Part shown: piece after piece, positions 30,045 to 40,208 of the stretch
Layout: every line of letters starts with the position of its first letter
How positions within the stretch are numbered: the stretch's first letter is position 1
Assembly: GCF_019977735.1 (NCBI RefSeq)
Contig: NZ_AP025018.1
Location: 1,116,001-1,180,000, forward strand
Source of the DNA: Calothrix sp. PCC 7716
Lineage (GTDB): Bacteria; Cyanobacteriota; Cyanobacteriia; Cyanobacteriales; Nostocaceae
Length of the DNA stretch: 64,000 nt
Direction: 5' to 3'
Notes under the pieces: model-generated
Database searches by the model: none
The model's input: only the letters and a program-made list of their open reading frames with translations
What the model was told of the DNA's origin: nothing
Made by a program: the position numbers and the translations under genes

Positions 30045-30120
30045 CTCCCTCTCTGTGTTCTCTGCGTCTCTGTGGTAAAATTTTTTCTTTATCACCACAG
30101 AGGCACAGAGGGCACAGAGG
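30045..30120. repeat. Dispersed repeat, family C, inverted pair
   Basis: CTCTCTGTGTTCTCTGCGTC (30050-30069) and ACCACAGAGGCACAGAGGGC (30094-30113) are complementary copies of the same element, separated by about 20 bp. It lies in the divergent promoter region of the AraC and HlyD genes and can form a hairpin. Confidence 0.8.
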
Positions 30121-30198
30121 AAATACGACTAATCTAAGATTATTACGAAAAATTACATAAATACGAAAAATCTAACTAATATTTTGTATAGCCCATGT

Positions 30199-31935
30199 AT
30201 GGCTTCAACACAGATTGTCAAAAGTAAAAAGAGGCTACAAACCGGACTAAAATTACTCCTTAGTTCGGGACTTTTAGCTTTGCTAGGTGGTGGTGGATGG
30301 TGGTTTTACATTCAAAATTCCGGTAAATCATCAAATGCTGTCGCTTTACCTATAATGACCGCAGACCGAGAAAACATCGAAATTACAATTAATGAAAGTG
30401 GTGCTATGCAACTCGGAGGACAACGAGACTTAAAGTCTCCAGGGGAGGTTACGGTAGATAAAGTGTTAGTCAAAGTCGGAGATACAGTCCAAGTTGGACA
30501 ACGGTTATTGGTTCTCCGCAATAAAGAGCAGCAAAATACGGTTGCAAATCAAGATTTGGCTATTCGTAAACAGAAGCAAACTCTCGCGCGCAGTCAAGAA
30601 AAGGTTACAGAAGCAAGAGATAAGCTCGCGGTAGTACAACAAGAACTCAGGCAACCTGTTAAACAAGAGTTTGATATTCGCAAGGCAGAGTTAGAACTTA
30701 CACGCAGTCGCGAAAAAATTATTGAAGCGAGACAAAAGCTTGCGACCGCAAAGGAAGAAGCGCTATCTCCAGCGAAACAAGTTTTTGATATTCAAAAAGC
30801 AGAGTTAGATTTAACACGCAGTCGTGAGAAAATAACAGAAACAAAAGAAAAGCTTGCTGTTGCACAAAGAGAGCTAAAAAATTTAGAGATACTATCGCAA
30901 AAAGGATTTATTCCTGGTGACGAGTTGGTAAGACAACAAGCATCTGTTCGCGATGCACAAGTTACTGTAAGAGAAGCTGAGTTTGATGTTCGTACTAAAA
31001 CGATTGACCTTCAACGTCAGATTTTGGAAGCTAAACGCGCGACAGAACCTCAAACAAAGATACTAGAAGCACAAACAGCATTGAAAGACGCGCAGTCAGA
31101 CTTAAATTCTAAAACCTTGGAATTTCAACGTTTGAAAATTGAAAATAAACGCCAAACTGAACTGCAAGAAAAACTTTTAAGCGCGCGTGCAGAAGTTAGG
31201 AATGCTGAGTCAGATGTTGAAACTCAAATTAGCGAACTCCAAAAACTAGCACTCGACCGCAAAAATTTAGAGACGCAAGTTCAAAATAATTTTGTTACGG
31301 CGCCTATTACAGGAAAAATACTCAATGTCAAAGCTAAAAATGGTGATGGTATTAAGTCAGGTGATATTTTAATTACTTTAGGCAACCCTTCACAAGAACT
31401 CGTAAATCTACAAATTGGGACGCTTGATGCAGCTAAGGTCAGAGTGGGTCAATTAGCAAAGATAAAAGTTATTGGGCCTAACTCTCAAGAATATACGGGT
31501 AAAGTCCAAGATGTAGAACCCCAAGCAATTAGTGGAGAAGGTGGAAGTGGGACATCTTTAGGTGGTGGTTCATCAAGCCAAGCAAAAGTTCCAGCAACTG
31601 TACTACTCGATAAACCAACTCGTACTCTAATACCTGGTAGTCAAGTTAGTGTCGAAATTATTGTTGAGCAACGAAAAAATGTTATTGCTGTAAATTTAGA
31701 AGCTGTTCAACGCGACGAAGGTGAACCATTTGTTTGGATACGCGATAACCAAGGCAAAGCACAGAAGCAAAAAGTCACTCTTGGACTCGAAGCTACTACC
31801 AAGGTTGAAATCAAATCTGGTTTAAAAGCTGGTGACAAAATTATACTCCCTGGCACCGATACAACCTTAGAGCCAGGAAAAGCAGTTAAAGAGGCGCCAC
31901 CAGATGTACCACAACCAACACCAGAAAAATTATAG
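30199..31935 (+). CDS. HlyD/MacA-type membrane fusion (periplasmic adaptor) protein
   Basis: Links an inner-membrane transporter to a TolC channel. 578 residues from ATG 30199; the frame reaches TTG 30184. Order: N-terminal membrane anchor (LKLLLSSGLLALLGGGGWWF), half lipoyl domain (VDKVLVKVGDTVQVGQRLLV), a long coiled coil at about 115-370, second half lipoyl (FVTAPITGKILNVKAKNGDG), then beta-barrel and membrane-proximal domains. The coiled coil contains about three tandem copies of a 36-residue unit (LTRSREKI-EA/T-KEKLA pattern), making the hairpin unusually long. First of three exporter genes. Confidence 0.92.
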   Translation: MASTQIVKSKKRLQTGLKLLLSSGLLALLGGGGWWFYIQNSGKSSNAVALPIMTADRENIEITINESGAMQLGGQRDLKSPGEVTVDKVLVKVGDTVQVGQRLLVLRNKEQQNTVANQDLAIRKQKQTLARSQEKVTEARDKLAVVQQELRQPVKQEFDIRKAELELTRSREKIIEARQKLATAKEEALSPAKQVFDIQKAELDLTRSREKITETKEKLAVAQRELKNLEILSQKGFIPGDELVRQQASVRDAQVTVREAEFDVRTKTIDLQRQILEAKRATEPQTKILEAQTALKDAQSDLNSKTLEFQRLKIENKRQTELQEKLLSARAEVRNAESDVETQISELQKLALDRKNLETQVQNNFVTAPITGKILNVKAKNGDGIKSGDILITLGNPSQELVNLQIGTLDAAKVRVGQLAKIKVIGPNSQEYTGKVQDVEPQAISGEGGSGTSLGGGSSSQAKVPATVLLDKPTRTLIPGSQVSVEIIVEQRKNVIAVNLEAVQRDEGEPFVWIRDNQGKAQKQKVTLGLEATTKVEIKSGLKAGDKIILPGTDTTLEPGKAVKEAPPDVPQPTPEKL

Positions 31936-31949
31936 TATTTTTTACTTTT

Positions 31950-33125
31950 ATGTCTCTTTCACCTCAAGATTTAATTATTGTTACCTGTAAATCATTAACA
32001 GGAAATTGGGTACGCTCTGCATTAACTAGTTTAGGTGTATTTATGGGCGTAGCAGCAGTAAATGCCACACTTCAAGTTGGAGATATTAGTCGCGCGTTAA
32101 TTAAACAGCAACTTTCCAAACGAGACGCACCTCAAGTTAGTCTTAGTGTTTTTTCAAGAGAAGGAAGGGAACCAAAATTAGAAGATTTAGAATTTTTGCG
32201 CCGACGTTTGAAGAATTATCAGTTAATTAGTGCTTCTAACTATGCGGGTTTTTCTGACTCAGTACTTTATCAAGGTGAAGAAGGTAAACCAATGATGCTG
32301 GCTGTAACTCAAGATTATTTACCAGCTACAGGTAGAAGATTAATTAAAGGAAGATATTTTAATGCAGCAGATTTGGAGAATTATCGACCCGTTGTAGTAA
32401 TTGACAAATTTCTCTCTGATAAGCTTTTTAAGAAAGAAGAACCTTTAGGTAAATCCATTTTTAGCTTAAATAGACCTTATCAAGTTATTGGAGTTGTAGA
32501 AACAAAACAAAGCTTTGGTGAAGAACCAAAAGGTCAATTAGTTATGCCAATGTCTACATATAGTGCATTAACAGGTAGTCAAGATTTTCAATCTATTTGG
32601 ATACGTCCCCGCAAAGAGGAAGATATGAATAAATTGAAAGAAGATGCTGAAAAATTATTAAAATCGCGTTTTCCTGGCGCCGAAGTATATGGTTATAGCA
32701 ATATAGAAGATATCTTAATGCAAAAACAAGCTTTTGAGTTAGCTTCGCGTGGGCTTAATGTTGTGGGAATTATTGCTCTATTAATTGGAGGTGTTGGAAT
32801 TACTAATATTACCATTGCTTCGGTTATTGAACGCACTGCTGAAATTGGTTTACGCAGGGCACTCGGCGCCACAAAATCGGAAATATTACTGCAATTTATT
32901 CTTGAAGCTGCGCTTTTAAGTTTAGTTGGTGGAACGTTAGCGATTATATCAGTTAATTGTGTGACTATAGTCGTTACTCAAATATTTAGTTTTCCTTATC
33001 AATTAGAAGTTCAAACAGCAGTTTTATCTTTAGGTGCTGCTTTATTAGTAGGTGTTGGAGCTTGCTATTTTCCTGCTGTGCGCGCGTCGCAACTTGACCC
33101 AGTTAAAGCTTTACGTGAAGGTTAG
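31950..33125 (+). CDS. ABC transporter permease, MacB/FtsX type
   Basis: 391 residues. The first membrane segment is followed by a large periplasmic domain (about 50-270), then three C-terminal membrane segments (VGIIALLIGGVGITNITIAS and two more), the MacB_PCD plus FtsX arrangement. The coupling segment ERTAEIGLRRALGATKSEIL is well conserved. There is no nucleotide-binding domain, unlike MacB itself, so the ATPase must be encoded elsewhere. It starts 14 bp after the HlyD stop, and the TolC gene follows directly. Confidence 0.92.
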   Translation: MSLSPQDLIIVTCKSLTGNWVRSALTSLGVFMGVAAVNATLQVGDISRALIKQQLSKRDAPQVSLSVFSREGREPKLEDLEFLRRRLKNYQLISASNYAGFSDSVLYQGEEGKPMMLAVTQDYLPATGRRLIKGRYFNAADLENYRPVVVIDKFLSDKLFKKEEPLGKSIFSLNRPYQVIGVVETKQSFGEEPKGQLVMPMSTYSALTGSQDFQSIWIRPRKEEDMNKLKEDAEKLLKSRFPGAEVYGYSNIEDILMQKQAFELASRGLNVVGIIALLIGGVGITNITIASVIERTAEIGLRRALGATKSEILLQFILEAALLSLVGGTLAIISVNCVTIVVTQIFSFPYQLEVQTAVLSLGAALLVGVGACYFPAVRASQLDPVKALREG

Positions 33126-33160
33126 TGGCAACGGATACAACGGATGTAACGGATGAATTT

Positions 33161-34684
33161 ATGCAGTATTTTATTAAAATTAGATTTGTGCAAGTTGTTA
33201 TTATATTGTTTGGGATTGGTTTTTCGACAGGCGCCGGAGCGAATAATCAGTTCCCGCGTACTTTTGAAACTGTACCTATTAAACCTACAGTTCAGCCTAC
33301 AGAAACATCGGTACCAAAAAAACCACAGCTTAAACTTGCTTTGGCAAATGTTGTGTATCTAGTTATTGAAAATAATACAAGTATTAAGAATGCTTATTTA
33401 GATAGAATTGCTCAGAAAGGTGATTTAGCTGTTGCAGAAGATAAATTTGTGCCAGATTTTACTCCTACAGTATCAGTCAATTTAAATGAACTGGGTAGAA
33501 ATGGAATTACTTCAGGTTCATTAACTACTAATCTCGGCGCCAAAGTTGTAATGAGAATTCCCACGGGTGCAGAAGTGACTTTTAATTGGACAGCAGATGC
33601 TCAAACTTCTAACTTAAACTCCAATCTAAATAATATTGGAAGCATCAATGATAGTAGCTTACGTCAAAATATGGAACTTAGATTAAGTCAACCATTATTG
33701 AAGAATGCTGGTACACGAATTAATCAAGCTTCTATAGACTTGGCACGCATTAGCGAAAAATTTAATATAGAAAATTTAAAGTCTACTTTGAATAATACTA
33801 TTACAGAAGCTATTATTGCCTATCGAGAATTAATCCGCGCCCAAGAACGAGTCAAAATTGAACAGTTGTCACTAAAAAATGCCCAAGATTCTCTCGAAAT
33901 TAATCAAGCTTTGATTCAAGCAGGTAGACTGGCGCCTGTTGAAATTATTCAAAACCAAACAGATATAGCTAACCGTCAAGTATCTTTATTATCTGCTCAA
34001 AACGATTTAGAATCAAAAAGATTAGCATTATTAGCAATTTTAGATATTGACAAAAACACAAATATTGAAGCTGATACCATTCCTTCAGTAAAACCTGTAG
34101 CTTTAGATATTGAAAAACTAAGAAACATTGCGCTTTCTACTCAACCTGGATACTTACAAGCACAATTTAGTTTAGACCAAAATAAATTAAATTTAATGTT
34201 AGCTGAAGATGGTAAACGTTGGAATTTAAATTTAGATGCTACTTTGCTAAATAATTTAAATCAAGCTGTAGATGCTAGACTCGGTTTAAGTTTAGGTCAT
34301 ACCTTTGGAGATTTAAGTTTAGAACAAACATTTAAGCGCGCGCAAGTTGAGTTACGAAAGTCAGAAAACACATTAAAGAATGTACAAACAAAATTAGAGA
34401 TTGACTTACAAGACCGAGTGCGAAACGCCAATTTAAGTTATAATCAACTAGAACTTGCTAGACGAGCAACTCAATTATCGCAACAGCAACTTGAAATTGA
34501 ACAAGAAAAATTAAAATTAGGTAGAGGTTCTGGAGTTTTTCAGTTGATTATATTACAAAACGCACTAGCTCAAGCAAGAAATGCAGAACTTGATGCTACA
34601 ATTCAATACCTTAACGCTTTAACTAATTTAGACCAGTTTCTTGGCACAACTTTACAAACTTGGCAAGTCAAAATTGAGAAATAA
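33161..34684 (+). CDS. TolC family outer membrane efflux protein
   Basis: Outer-membrane channel partner for the preceding adaptor and permease. About 507 residues. Signal peptide (QYFIKIRFVQVVIILFGIGF) and then two repeated OEP units with long helices, e.g. ITEAIIAYRELIRAQERVKI and QLELARRATQLSQQQLEIEQ. The frame opens at GTG 33125, overlapping the permease stop, but the first 12 codons there fall in a dispersed GGCAACGGAT... repeat. ATG 33161 begins directly with the signal peptide and is preferred. Confidence 0.9.
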   Translation: MQYFIKIRFVQVVIILFGIGFSTGAGANNQFPRTFETVPIKPTVQPTETSVPKKPQLKLALANVVYLVIENNTSIKNAYLDRIAQKGDLAVAEDKFVPDFTPTVSVNLNELGRNGITSGSLTTNLGAKVVMRIPTGAEVTFNWTADAQTSNLNSNLNNIGSINDSSLRQNMELRLSQPLLKNAGTRINQASIDLARISEKFNIENLKSTLNNTITEAIIAYRELIRAQERVKIEQLSLKNAQDSLEINQALIQAGRLAPVEIIQNQTDIANRQVSLLSAQNDLESKRLALLAILDIDKNTNIEADTIPSVKPVALDIEKLRNIALSTQPGYLQAQFSLDQNKLNLMLAEDGKRWNLNLDATLLNNLNQAVDARLGLSLGHTFGDLSLEQTFKRAQVELRKSENTLKNVQTKLEIDLQDRVRNANLSYNQLELARRATQLSQQQLEIEQEKLKLGRGSGVFQLIILQNALAQARNAELDATIQYLNALTNLDQFLGTTLQTWQVKIEK

Positions 34685-34686
34685 TA

Positions 34687-34829
34687 AAATAAACTATCAT
34701 GTCATTCTGAACGTAGTGAAGAATCTGAGAATAATCTGAAAATAAACTATTATGTCATTCTGAACGTAGTGAAGAATCTTAAAAGATTCTAGACTTTAGT
34801 CAGATGCTTCACTACGTTCAGCATGACAT
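34687..34829. repeat. Family B repeats, two direct copies plus an inverted arm
   Basis: Two nearly identical 40-bp copies containing TGTCATTCTGAACGTAGTGA (34700 and 34752) are followed by the complementary arm TTCACTACGTTCAGCATGAC (34808-34827). Together they form a composite inverted-repeat element between the TolC and MFS genes. The remaining 190 bp to 35020 are AT-rich with no gene. Confidence 0.85.
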
Positions 34830-35020
34830 GCTTTTCAAATAAAAAAGTAGCAGCATTTTTGATTTTAAGCTGTTTCAATGTGACTTTTATTGTATGAAAT
34901 TTGCTGTATGGCGCCCACCTTGTTAAATCTATAGCTATAATACCTTTACGGATATTGGTTCTCGTATCAAATTGGAAAAAATCTATATGATGACGGATTT
35001 TATTTATATGTATAATACTG

Positions 35021-36250
35021 CTAGGGATTTGCTTTAATCGCGGTATTCGTATTTAATAAACGATGTAAAATTAACATTACCAGTGCTAAGGGTAAGAGTA
35101 ATAAGGGAATAATGCCTAACCCGAAGCGTGCGGCAAACCATCCTAACATAGTTGGAATACCAGCGGCGCCTAACGAAGCGACACTTGTAATAAAACCAAT
35201 AGCTGCGGGTACTATTTGCGGTGATACGTATATTGGTATTAGCCATATTATCATGGGGAAAATTGCAGCTAGAGATAAACCCATTAATGGTAAGCTTATT
35301 AATTGTTGGGGTAATAACCACCAAGCAACTACGCTCATTACCAACAAAGTCAAAGACATGTCAAGCGTGCGGGTGGCGCCAAGATATTTTACTGCACGTC
35401 CTGTCAATAGTCTTCCTATAGTTAATCCAAACCAGTAAGCACTAACACTATAACCAGCAAGAGTTACTGGTGTATTTCTAACTTGACTTTGAACGCTAAA
35501 AGCCCAGTTACCTATTGATGCTTCTACACCTACATATACAAACAGTAATAAACCTGCTATCAAAACTTTTGGTGTTGTTAAGGCTACACTCAAATTTTGT
35601 CTACCATTAGTGTTCGATGCTTCAGGTTTTCTATTTAAAGGTCTATAGTTATTTACGGAAGCCCAAAGCATTCCAATAATTGTGATACTTACTACAGAAG
35701 CAATAACTAAATATACTTGGCGCCAGTTTAAATTTATAGCCAGCAAAGTGGTTGCCACCCCAGGTCCAAGTAATGCTCCCACACCATAAAAAGCATGGAG
35801 AATACCCATTAAATCAGCATTGTCTTGTTGTGCTATATAAGTATTGATGCCAGCGTCAATTATCCCAATTCCTAATCCAAGTAATGTACCAGCAGCAACC
35901 ATTACTAACCAATATCGTGAAAGTGCGTAGATAATGAGTGCTAAAGTCAAAGTCGTAGATGCTAACAATAACATGCGCGCGAGTCCAATACGACTACTTA
36001 GTAGACTACTGGAAAAAGCAGCTATGACATAACCTGTAACCTGACTAATGAAAAGTAGTGTAATTGTTGCAGCACTTAAGTTATACGTTGCTTGAATAGA
36101 AGGAATAAGAACACCTAATCCTCCTTCAGCAATACCAATAGCTATAAAAGCATAGAAAGAAAGTGCAATACCTATCCAAGCTTGATTTTTCAAATGAGAT
36201 GCCCTTAATATATCTATATATATAAATAAATTACTAGTCAGTTTTAACAA
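35021..36250 (-). CDS. Major facilitator superfamily transporter
   Basis: About 409 residues with twelve hydrophobic segments. The first is YAFIAIGIAEGGLGVLIPSI and a conserved loop is SSRIGLARMLLL, equivalent to the family loop 2-3 motif. The substrate is not predictable. The open frame starts at TTG 36250. The likelier start is TTG 36193 (KNQAWIGIALSF), with AAGGG eight bases upstream, since the first 19 residues are not membrane-like. Convergent with the TolC gene and divergent from the large exoprotein gene. Confidence 0.85.
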   Translation of the reverse strand: MLKLTSNLFIYIDILRASHLKNQAWIGIALSFYAFIAIGIAEGGLGVLIPSIQATYNLSAATITLLFISQVTGYVIAAFSSSLLSSRIGLARMLLLASTTLTLALIIYALSRYWLVMVAAGTLLGLGIGIIDAGINTYIAQQDNADLMGILHAFYGVGALLGPGVATTLLAINLNWRQVYLVIASVVSITIIGMLWASVNNYRPLNRKPEASNTNGRQNLSVALTTPKVLIAGLLLFVYVGVEASIGNWAFSVQSQVRNTPVTLAGYSVSAYWFGLTIGRLLTGRAVKYLGATRTLDMSLTLLVMSVVAWWLLPQQLISLPLMGLSLAAIFPMIIWLIPIYVSPQIVPAAIGFITSVASLGAAGIPTMLGWFAARFGLGIIPLLLLPLALVMLILHRLLNTNTAIKANP

Positions 36251-36335
36251 AGCATCCGCCCAAAGGTATAGTGTTATATGTGAGTTTAATAAAAAACTTT
36301 AATAATCATTTTTAAAAATCAGGGGTATAAGCACC

Positions 36336-39300
36336 ATGAGTAAGAAGCGAGTTTTGTCTCAACAGCTTTTATTATGTGGCTTTTTGGTATTTGTTAGTAC
36401 TCATGTTCAAGCTCAAATTATACCTGATAATACGCTATCGACAGAAGTATCCAAAATTAACCCAAATGTACAATTACGAGGCGCCATTGTTGATTTAATT
36501 AATGGTGGGCAAGAGCGTGGTAGTAACTTATTTCATAGTTTTAGTGAATTTAATATTAGTGATGGACAACGAGTTTACTTTGACAATCCGTCGGGAGTCG
36601 TAAATATATTGACTCGTGTAACAGGTAATCAAGCTTCTAATCTTTTTGGAATATTGGGTGTAAATGGCGCCGCAAATTTATTTCTGATTAATCCCAATGG
36701 TATTTTGTTTGGTCAGAACGCACGGTTAGATATACATGGTTCATTTGTAGGGACAACAGCAAATGGAGTGCAGTTTGGTAACCAAGGGATTTTTAGTGCG
36801 ACAAACCCGGAGGCGCCTGGTCTGTTGACTATTAATCCTTCAGCGTTGTTTTTTAACCAAATTAACCCTAATTCTCAAGGAATTATCAACCGAATTCGTA
36901 TAAATAATAATGATGCTGCACTAGCTAGTACATTTTCACCCCAGCAGGGAAGTCGTTATTGGGTAGGCGGAAATGTTACGTTTGATGCCGGTCAATGGGG
37001 TGTGGGAAATAACCGTGCAGAATTAGGTGGACTTGCCGGAAATGGTAGCGTTGCATTAATTGGAAGTGGTAATCAAATGCAGTTAGCTTTCCCTGTAGGT
37101 ATACCAAGGGCTGATGTACTATTTAAAAATAACGCTTTCCTTTTTACAACAGGAGGTGGTGCAGTAACAGTTAATGCTCGTAACCTTAGTATGTCGGGAA
37201 ATAGCTTTATTAGTACGCTTCTCTTAGCTGGAGAAGGTCAAACAGGTGTTGCTGCTTCCGATGTAGTTGTTAATGCAACTGGGGATGTAACGTTGGATGG
37301 TGTTAGCAACATTTCAAATTTGGGTTTGGAAAACTCTTTGGGCAATACTGGGAATGTAGCAATTAATGCTCAATCTATTCGCCTTACAAACCAAAGCTTA
37401 ATCAGGAGTGATGGTGCTTTAGGTCGGGGAAATATTATTTTAAACGCCAAGGATAATATCAGCCTTGATAGTAATAGTTTTATTAATACCACCGGAACTC
37501 AAAATTCGGTAGGTAAATCTGGTGATATTACAATTACAACTCGAAATATTAATTTAAGTAATCTATCTAGAATTATTTCCGCCCCTCTTGGACAAGGAGA
37601 AGCTGGAAAGATAACCTTAAACGCTCAAGAAGAAATTTCTGTTAACAGTGGAAGTAATATTTCAAGCAGTTCTTCTGCATCTTCGTTTGGTGGAGTTAAT
37701 ACTCTGCCTAGTGGAAATATTGAAATTATAACAAGAACTCTCACACTTGATGGTAATAATTCTTCCGTCACTTCTTCAAACCTTGATGAGGGAAGAGGTG
37801 GCGATATTCGTATTACAGCTGATGAATTAATTGCATTGAATGGTTCTAATACTAATATTAGTTCAACATCAAGTAAAGGTGATGCTGGAAATATTCAACT
37901 AGAAACGCGCGCGCTTAAACTTACTAACGGTGGAATAATTGCTACAGTATCATCAGGAAGTGGCAATAGTGGAAATTTATTTGTTAACGCTTCAGATTCC
38001 GTTAGCTTGAGCGGTATAACCACATCTAATAATCCACAAACTGGAGAATTAACCAGTATAGGAAGTGGGCTAACAACTAGCTCTTTTGGTACTGGAAATG
38101 GTGGAGAATTAACTATTAATACGCAAAAATTAAGCATTAGCGATGGCGGATACATTACCACTGTTAGTCGTGAGTTTGGTCGTGGAGGAAATTTACTCAT
38201 AAATGCCAAAGACTCAGTAGAAGTTGTGGGTCGTTCACCTAATATTCCTAGTAATATCTCTACTAGTACCCTTGTCTCTGGAGATGCAGGAAGTCTTAAT
38301 ATCAATACAGGTCGTTTCAGTATTCGCTCAGGGGCAATAGTTACAACTTCGACACCTGGTACAGGTAAAGGAGGAAATTTGACCATAGATGCTACAGGCT
38401 CAATAGAGGTATTAGGTGGCTCACCTAATATCCTTACCAAGATTTCTGCTGAGTCAGTTGGGTCTGGAGATGCGGGAGATTTAACAATTACTACTGCCCA
38501 AAATTTACTTGTGCGAGATGGGGGACAGGTTAGTACTGCTACATCTGGTGCAGGCAAGGGAGGAAATTTGACGGTCAATGCAAGCGGTAATGTGGAAGTA
38601 ATTGGCGCCTCTGCGAATAATCTTCTTTACAGCAGATTAAGCACATCTGCCAATCAAGATATAACAGGAAATGCAGGAGATTTAACAATTAATGCTCAAA
38701 ATTTGCTTGCAAGCGATGGTGGATTGGTGGATGCATTTACATCCGGTCAAGGTAAAGGAGGAAATTTAACTGTTAATGCCAGAGGTAAAATAGAACTTGT
38801 AGGTACATCAGCTTTGGGTATTCCTACTATTTTTTCAACTTCTGCTCAATTGGGTTCAACTGGGGATGCGGGAGATTTAATAATTAACGCTCAAGATTTA
38901 TTTATACGGGATGGGGCACAAATAATTGCTTCAACTTTTGACAAAGGTAAAGCAGGAAATTTAACTGTAAACGCTTCAGAAAGCATACAACTTATCGGTC
39001 AGTCAGCGAATAGTAATTTTGTTAGTGGGTTGTTTGCTTCTTCTGAAAAAGGTGCAACTGGTGATGCAGGAAATTTAACTGTAAACACCCAAAATTTACT
39101 CGTGCGAGATGGGGCACAAGTTATAGCTTCCACGTTTAACTCAGGTAAAGGGGGAAATTCAACTGTAAACGCCTCAAGTAGCATAGAACTTATTGGTAAG
39201 TCAGCTAATAACGAATTTCCCAGTGGCTTACTTGCTACTGCTGAAGGTGGCTCAACAGGAGATGCAGGAGATTTAATAGTTAACACCCGAAATTTACTCG

Positions 39301-40124
39301 CACGCGATGGTGCTGGTGTGTTTGTCGCTAGTGATGGAACAGGCAATTCTGGTATTCTCACTATTAATGCTGATATCACCCGTTTAAATAATAAAGCCTC
39401 TTTCAACGCTAATACCCGCAGTCCTAATAAAGACTCAAATAGAGAACAAGCAACTATCAATCTTAATACCCAAGCTTTAATCATGCGTCGTGGTAGTAAC
39501 ATAACTACTAATGCTACAGGCGCCAACGTTATTGGTGGCAACATCAACATCAATGCTGATGTATTAGCAGCATTTGAAGACAGCGATATTGGCGCCAACT
39601 CTACTAACTTTCGTGGTGGTCGAGTCAGAATTACATCCCAAGCAATCTTTGGTACTCAAACTCGTAATTTTCTAACGACTCTAAGTGATATTACTGCTAC
39701 AGGCGCCAGTCCAGATTTAATTGGTAGTACAGAAGTTAATACTCCTGATGTTGACTCTACTCAAGCAATAATTGAATTACCAGAAGAAGTTGTTGATGCA
39801 ACTAGAAGGGTTGCTCAAATTTGTCCTGTAAATCCTGGTGATCAACTTTTAGGCGAATTTACTATCACTGGACGCGGTAGTTTGCCCCCCAGTCCTCTGG
39901 AATTGTTACCAGGTACAATCAACACCAATAAATTAGCAACTTTAGGCGGTAATAATAGTAATACATCAAATAAATATACAATCCCTAACATAACGCAAAA
40001 TAATCAAAACACAATAGTTGAAGCACAGGGCTGGGTAAAAGATACTGATGGGAGTGTAGAGCTTGTTGCGATGGCGCCTAAAGCGACACCATCTGCGCCT
40101 GCTGTTCTATCCTGTAATTATTAG
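36336..40124 (+). CDS. Large secreted exoprotein with filamentous hemagglutinin N-terminal (TPS) domain
   Basis: 1262 residues. Signal peptide (LLLCGFLVFVSTHVQAQ) followed by the two-partner-secretion domain: RGSNLFHSFSEFNISDGQRV, NPSGVVNILTRVTG, LFLINPNGILFGQNARLD. The remainder is a predicted beta-helix of degenerate repeats with the recurring pattern GDAGDLTINAQNLLVRDGAQ followed by GKGGNLTVNASGSIEVIG, some 50 residues per turn pair, strongest at about 550-1000. The C-terminus has two cysteines (AQICPVNPG and VLSCNY). TPS proteins are exported by an outer-membrane TpsB pore; none is adjacent. Likely an adhesin or surface matrix protein. Confidence 0.9.
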   Translation: MSKKRVLSQQLLLCGFLVFVSTHVQAQIIPDNTLSTEVSKINPNVQLRGAIVDLINGGQERGSNLFHSFSEFNISDGQRVYFDNPSGVVNILTRVTGNQASNLFGILGVNGAANLFLINPNGILFGQNARLDIHGSFVGTTANGVQFGNQGIFSATNPEAPGLLTINPSALFFNQINPNSQGIINRIRINNNDAALASTFSPQQGSRYWVGGNVTFDAGQWGVGNNRAELGGLAGNGSVALIGSGNQMQLAFPVGIPRADVLFKNNAFLFTTGGGAVTVNARNLSMSGNSFISTLLLAGEGQTGVAASDVVVNATGDVTLDGVSNISNLGLENSLGNTGNVAINAQSIRLTNQSLIRSDGALGRGNIILNAKDNISLDSNSFINTTGTQNSVGKSGDITITTRNINLSNLSRIISAPLGQGEAGKITLNAQEEISVNSGSNISSSSSASSFGGVNTLPSGNIEIITRTLTLDGNNSSVTSSNLDEGRGGDIRITADELIALNGSNTNISSTSSKGDAGNIQLETRALKLTNGGIIATVSSGSGNSGNLFVNASDSVSLSGITTSNNPQTGELTSIGSGLTTSSFGTGNGGELTINTQKLSISDGGYITTVSREFGRGGNLLINAKDSVEVVGRSPNIPSNISTSTLVSGDAGSLNINTGRFSIRSGAIVTTSTPGTGKGGNLTIDATGSIEVLGGSPNILTKISAESVGSGDAGDLTITTAQNLLVRDGGQVSTATSGAGKGGNLTVNASGNVEVIGASANNLLYSRLSTSANQDITGNAGDLTINAQNLLASDGGLVDAFTSGQGKGGNLTVNARGKIELVGTSALGIPTIFSTSAQLGSTGDAGDLIINAQDLFIRDGAQIIASTFDKGKAGNLTVNASESIQLIGQSANSNFVSGLFASSEKGATGDAGNLTVNTQNLLVRDGAQVIASTFNSGKGGNSTVNASSSIELIGKSANNEFPSGLLATAEGGSTGDAGDLIVNTRNLLARDGAGVFVASDGTGNSGILTINADITRLNNKASFNANTRSPNKDSNREQATINLNTQALIMRRGSNITTNATGANVIGGNININADVLAAFEDSDIGANSTNFRGGRVRITSQAIFGTQTRNFLTTLSDITATGASPDLIGSTEVNTPDVDSTQAIIELPEEVVDATRRVAQICPVNPGDQLLGEFTITGRGSLPPSPLELLPGTINTNKLATLGGNNSNTSNKYTIPNITQNNQNTIVEAQGWVKDTDGSVELVAMAPKATPSAPAVLSCNY

Positions 40125-40167
40125 ATATTTATAAATCTACTTATAAATCTACTTATAAATTTACAGA

Positions 40168-40196
40168 GGGGCGGGCAAGGATGCCCGCTCCACAAG
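40168..40196. repeat. Dispersed hairpin repeat, family A
   Basis: GGGGCGGGCAAGGATGCCCG followed by CTCCACAAG, between the convergent exoprotein and PEP-CTERM genes. A short direct repeat ACTTATAAATCT... lies just before it (40138-40160). Confidence 0.8.
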
Positions 40197-40208
40197 AGGG
40201 GGGATTTG

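Noticed and set aside
37895-38578. 227-codon minus-strand frame (also 38999-39598)
   Set aside because: Lies wholly inside the exoprotein gene on the other strand; the low-complexity repeats of that gene keep the antisense frame open.
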